DNA of 64,000 nucleotides from Ciona intestinalis (lineage: Eukaryota > Chordata > Ascidiacea > Phlebobranchia > Cionidae): NCBI RefSeq assembly GCF_000224145.3, contig NW_004190505.1, positions 17,023 to 81,022 on the forward strand, in the 5' to 3' direction. Both the position numbers and the translations under genes were made by a program. Positions 62,828 to 64,000 of the stretch are shown here, piece by piece. A model generated the notes under the pieces. That model saw only the letters and a program-made list of their open reading frames with translations. It searched no databases and was not told the DNA's origin. Every line of letters starts with the position of its first letter. Position 1 is the stretch's first letter.

Positions 62828-64000
62828 AATTATCGTATTTTAAACTGATAACTTCTTATTCTCCTGAAGGTTTTAAAGCAGTTCACCAACACTGAAAAAC
62901 TTCAATAAAAACGTATTTCGCTTTTCCTTAAAACTGTTGTTAGCAAAGTTAGAATATCTACAAATATGTTTCAACATTGGTTGTTAGCAACCCTGCAATC
63001 AAATGTTGTGTTTTGTGGGAATTTCAAAACGGGGTCTAAAGGTTTATATATTAGCTAAAGGTTTTAAACTACGATGAGTGACTTGCCTCACTGTAGGACC
63101 TCACTCATATAGAATAGAATGTGCATATACAATGTTGGGGTAATGGGCCAACTCTGGCCTAAATCTCAGGTCTCGTGGCATGCATCACTGTAGGACCTCA
63201 CCCATACAGAATAAAATGTGCATATACAATGTTGGGGTAATGGGCCAACTGTGGCCTAAATCTCAGGTCCCATGGCGTGCCTCACTGTAGGACCTCACTC
63301 ATATAGAATAGAATGTGCATATACAATGTTGGGGTAATGGGCCAACTCTGGCCTAAATCTCAGGTCTCGTGGCATGCATCACTGTAGAACCTCACCCATA
63401 TAGAATAGAATGTGCATATATACACGGCCTACTAGAGATACGGCCTGATAATTCACATTTTACGATTGAAATTAGAAGGCCTATTCTACGTCACAAACAC
63501 CAATATTTTCTATTGTTACGTCATGTATTTTGCCTAAAAAAGGTACCAGTAATGGGAAAAACGCATTGAAAAACATACGAATTTAGCAATGAGGTCAATT
63601 ATTTACACAAGTATAGCTACACGCAGCGTTAGAAGCGACCGAACAGCAAAATAACATTATAAATAAAGACTTGTAAACATAATAAAGGCGTAAACACAGT
63701 TTTCAGCACCAAGACGGGATTAAACAAGAAAAAATCTCTAGTAGGCCGTGGCATATACAATGTTGGGGTAATGGGTCAACTCTGGTTTAATTTATCAGGT
63801 CCCATGACATGCCTCACTGTAGGACCTCACCCATATAGAATGGCGGCAAAAAACAGGAACCTCTGAATTCTTGATTTGACACCTCTTGCTCAAATACGCT
63901 AAAAACGACCCACTCATTATTATTTATTCCAAAGTGATATTGCCAATGTGTGACCACGCTACTGCGCATGCGCAAAAAGTTGAAACAATTATATGCAAAT
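62828..64000. repeat. Segmental duplication, copy 2 (runs off right edge)
   Basis: Same order of blocks as 59948-60770: unique block, family B array (63080-63420 and 63755-63840), then the NRF1/octamer block (63845-64000). It differs by scattered substitutions and by an inserted TIR element. Confidence 0.85.
63423..63750. mobile_element. MITE-like element with 17-bp terminal inverted repeats
   Basis: 328 bp starting CACGGCCTACTAGAGAT and ending with the exact reverse complement ATCTCTAGTAGGCCGTG. It interrupts a family B unit; GCATATA appears at both edges (63414-63420 and 63751-63757), consistent with a target duplication of about 7-8 bp. No transposase ORF. Superfamily not assigned; a hAT-type element would fit the duplication length. 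Confidence 0.75.

Overview
The window looks like nuclear DNA of an ascidian tunicate, most likely genus Ciona. The reasons are an AT-rich background, many short GT-AG introns, chordate-type genes (PACS, PRDM9-like, CENP-T, intelectin, MS4A-like) and introns full of short dispersed repeats. The species call is inference. I rebuilt exons by following GT-AG sites and reading phase by eye; for every named multi-exon gene the joined exons stay open and in phase from end to end.

Layout. (1) 34-2647, minus: 5' part of a PRDM9-like gene (KRAB-like, SSXRD, zinc knuckle, start of PR/SET), running off the left edge. (2) 3336-7412, plus: CENP-T with N-terminal TPRT motifs and a C-terminal histone fold, head to head with gene 1 over a 0.7 kb region holding an E2F-type site. 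(3) 7648-15948 and 17651-21738, plus: a tandem pair of prolidase (PEPD) genes. Copy 1 has all catalytic residues. Copy 2 keeps the five metal ligands but has lost substrate-site residues. An intronless tartrate-resistant acid phosphatase (ACP5-like) lies inside an intron of copy 1. Both copies carry the same 23-bp minisatellite at the same splice donor. (4) 21919-25977, minus: a collagen-intelectin gene whose intelectin domain is interrupted by a roughly 235-residue five-exon module. (5) 27002-27894, plus: a possible small secreted peptide, followed by a solo LTR (29055-29557). (6) 29654-34539, minus: an MS4A/CD20-like four-TM protein with a QQNAMP-repeat tail. (7) RPS25 (minus) head to head with intronless CCT5 (plus), 35259-39217. 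(8) 39899-41332, minus: an unrecognised disordered 477-residue protein. (9) 42834-58056, plus: a 20-exon PACS gene whose introns hold tandem repeat arrays and an 18S rRNA fragment. (10) 58840-59468, minus: a small unknown protein. (11) 59948-64000: repeat-rich, with a segmental duplication and a MITE-like element.

There are four N gaps. Three are flanked on both sides by nearly identical sequence (669, 1080 and 412 bp), which looks like unmerged haplotype ends. Two of these duplicate a real exon (MS4A-like, PACS).

How the genes relate: the neighbours are mostly unrelated housekeeping, cell-cycle and secreted or immune-type genes. Two divergent pairs (PRDM9-like/CENP-T and RPS25/CCT5) probably share promoters. 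The two PEPD copies are linked by origin and by apparent gene conversion. Best candidates for something undescribed are the intelectin with an inserted phase 1-1 module, the substrate-site-degenerate prolidase paralogue, and the invertebrate-chordate PRDM9-like gene.
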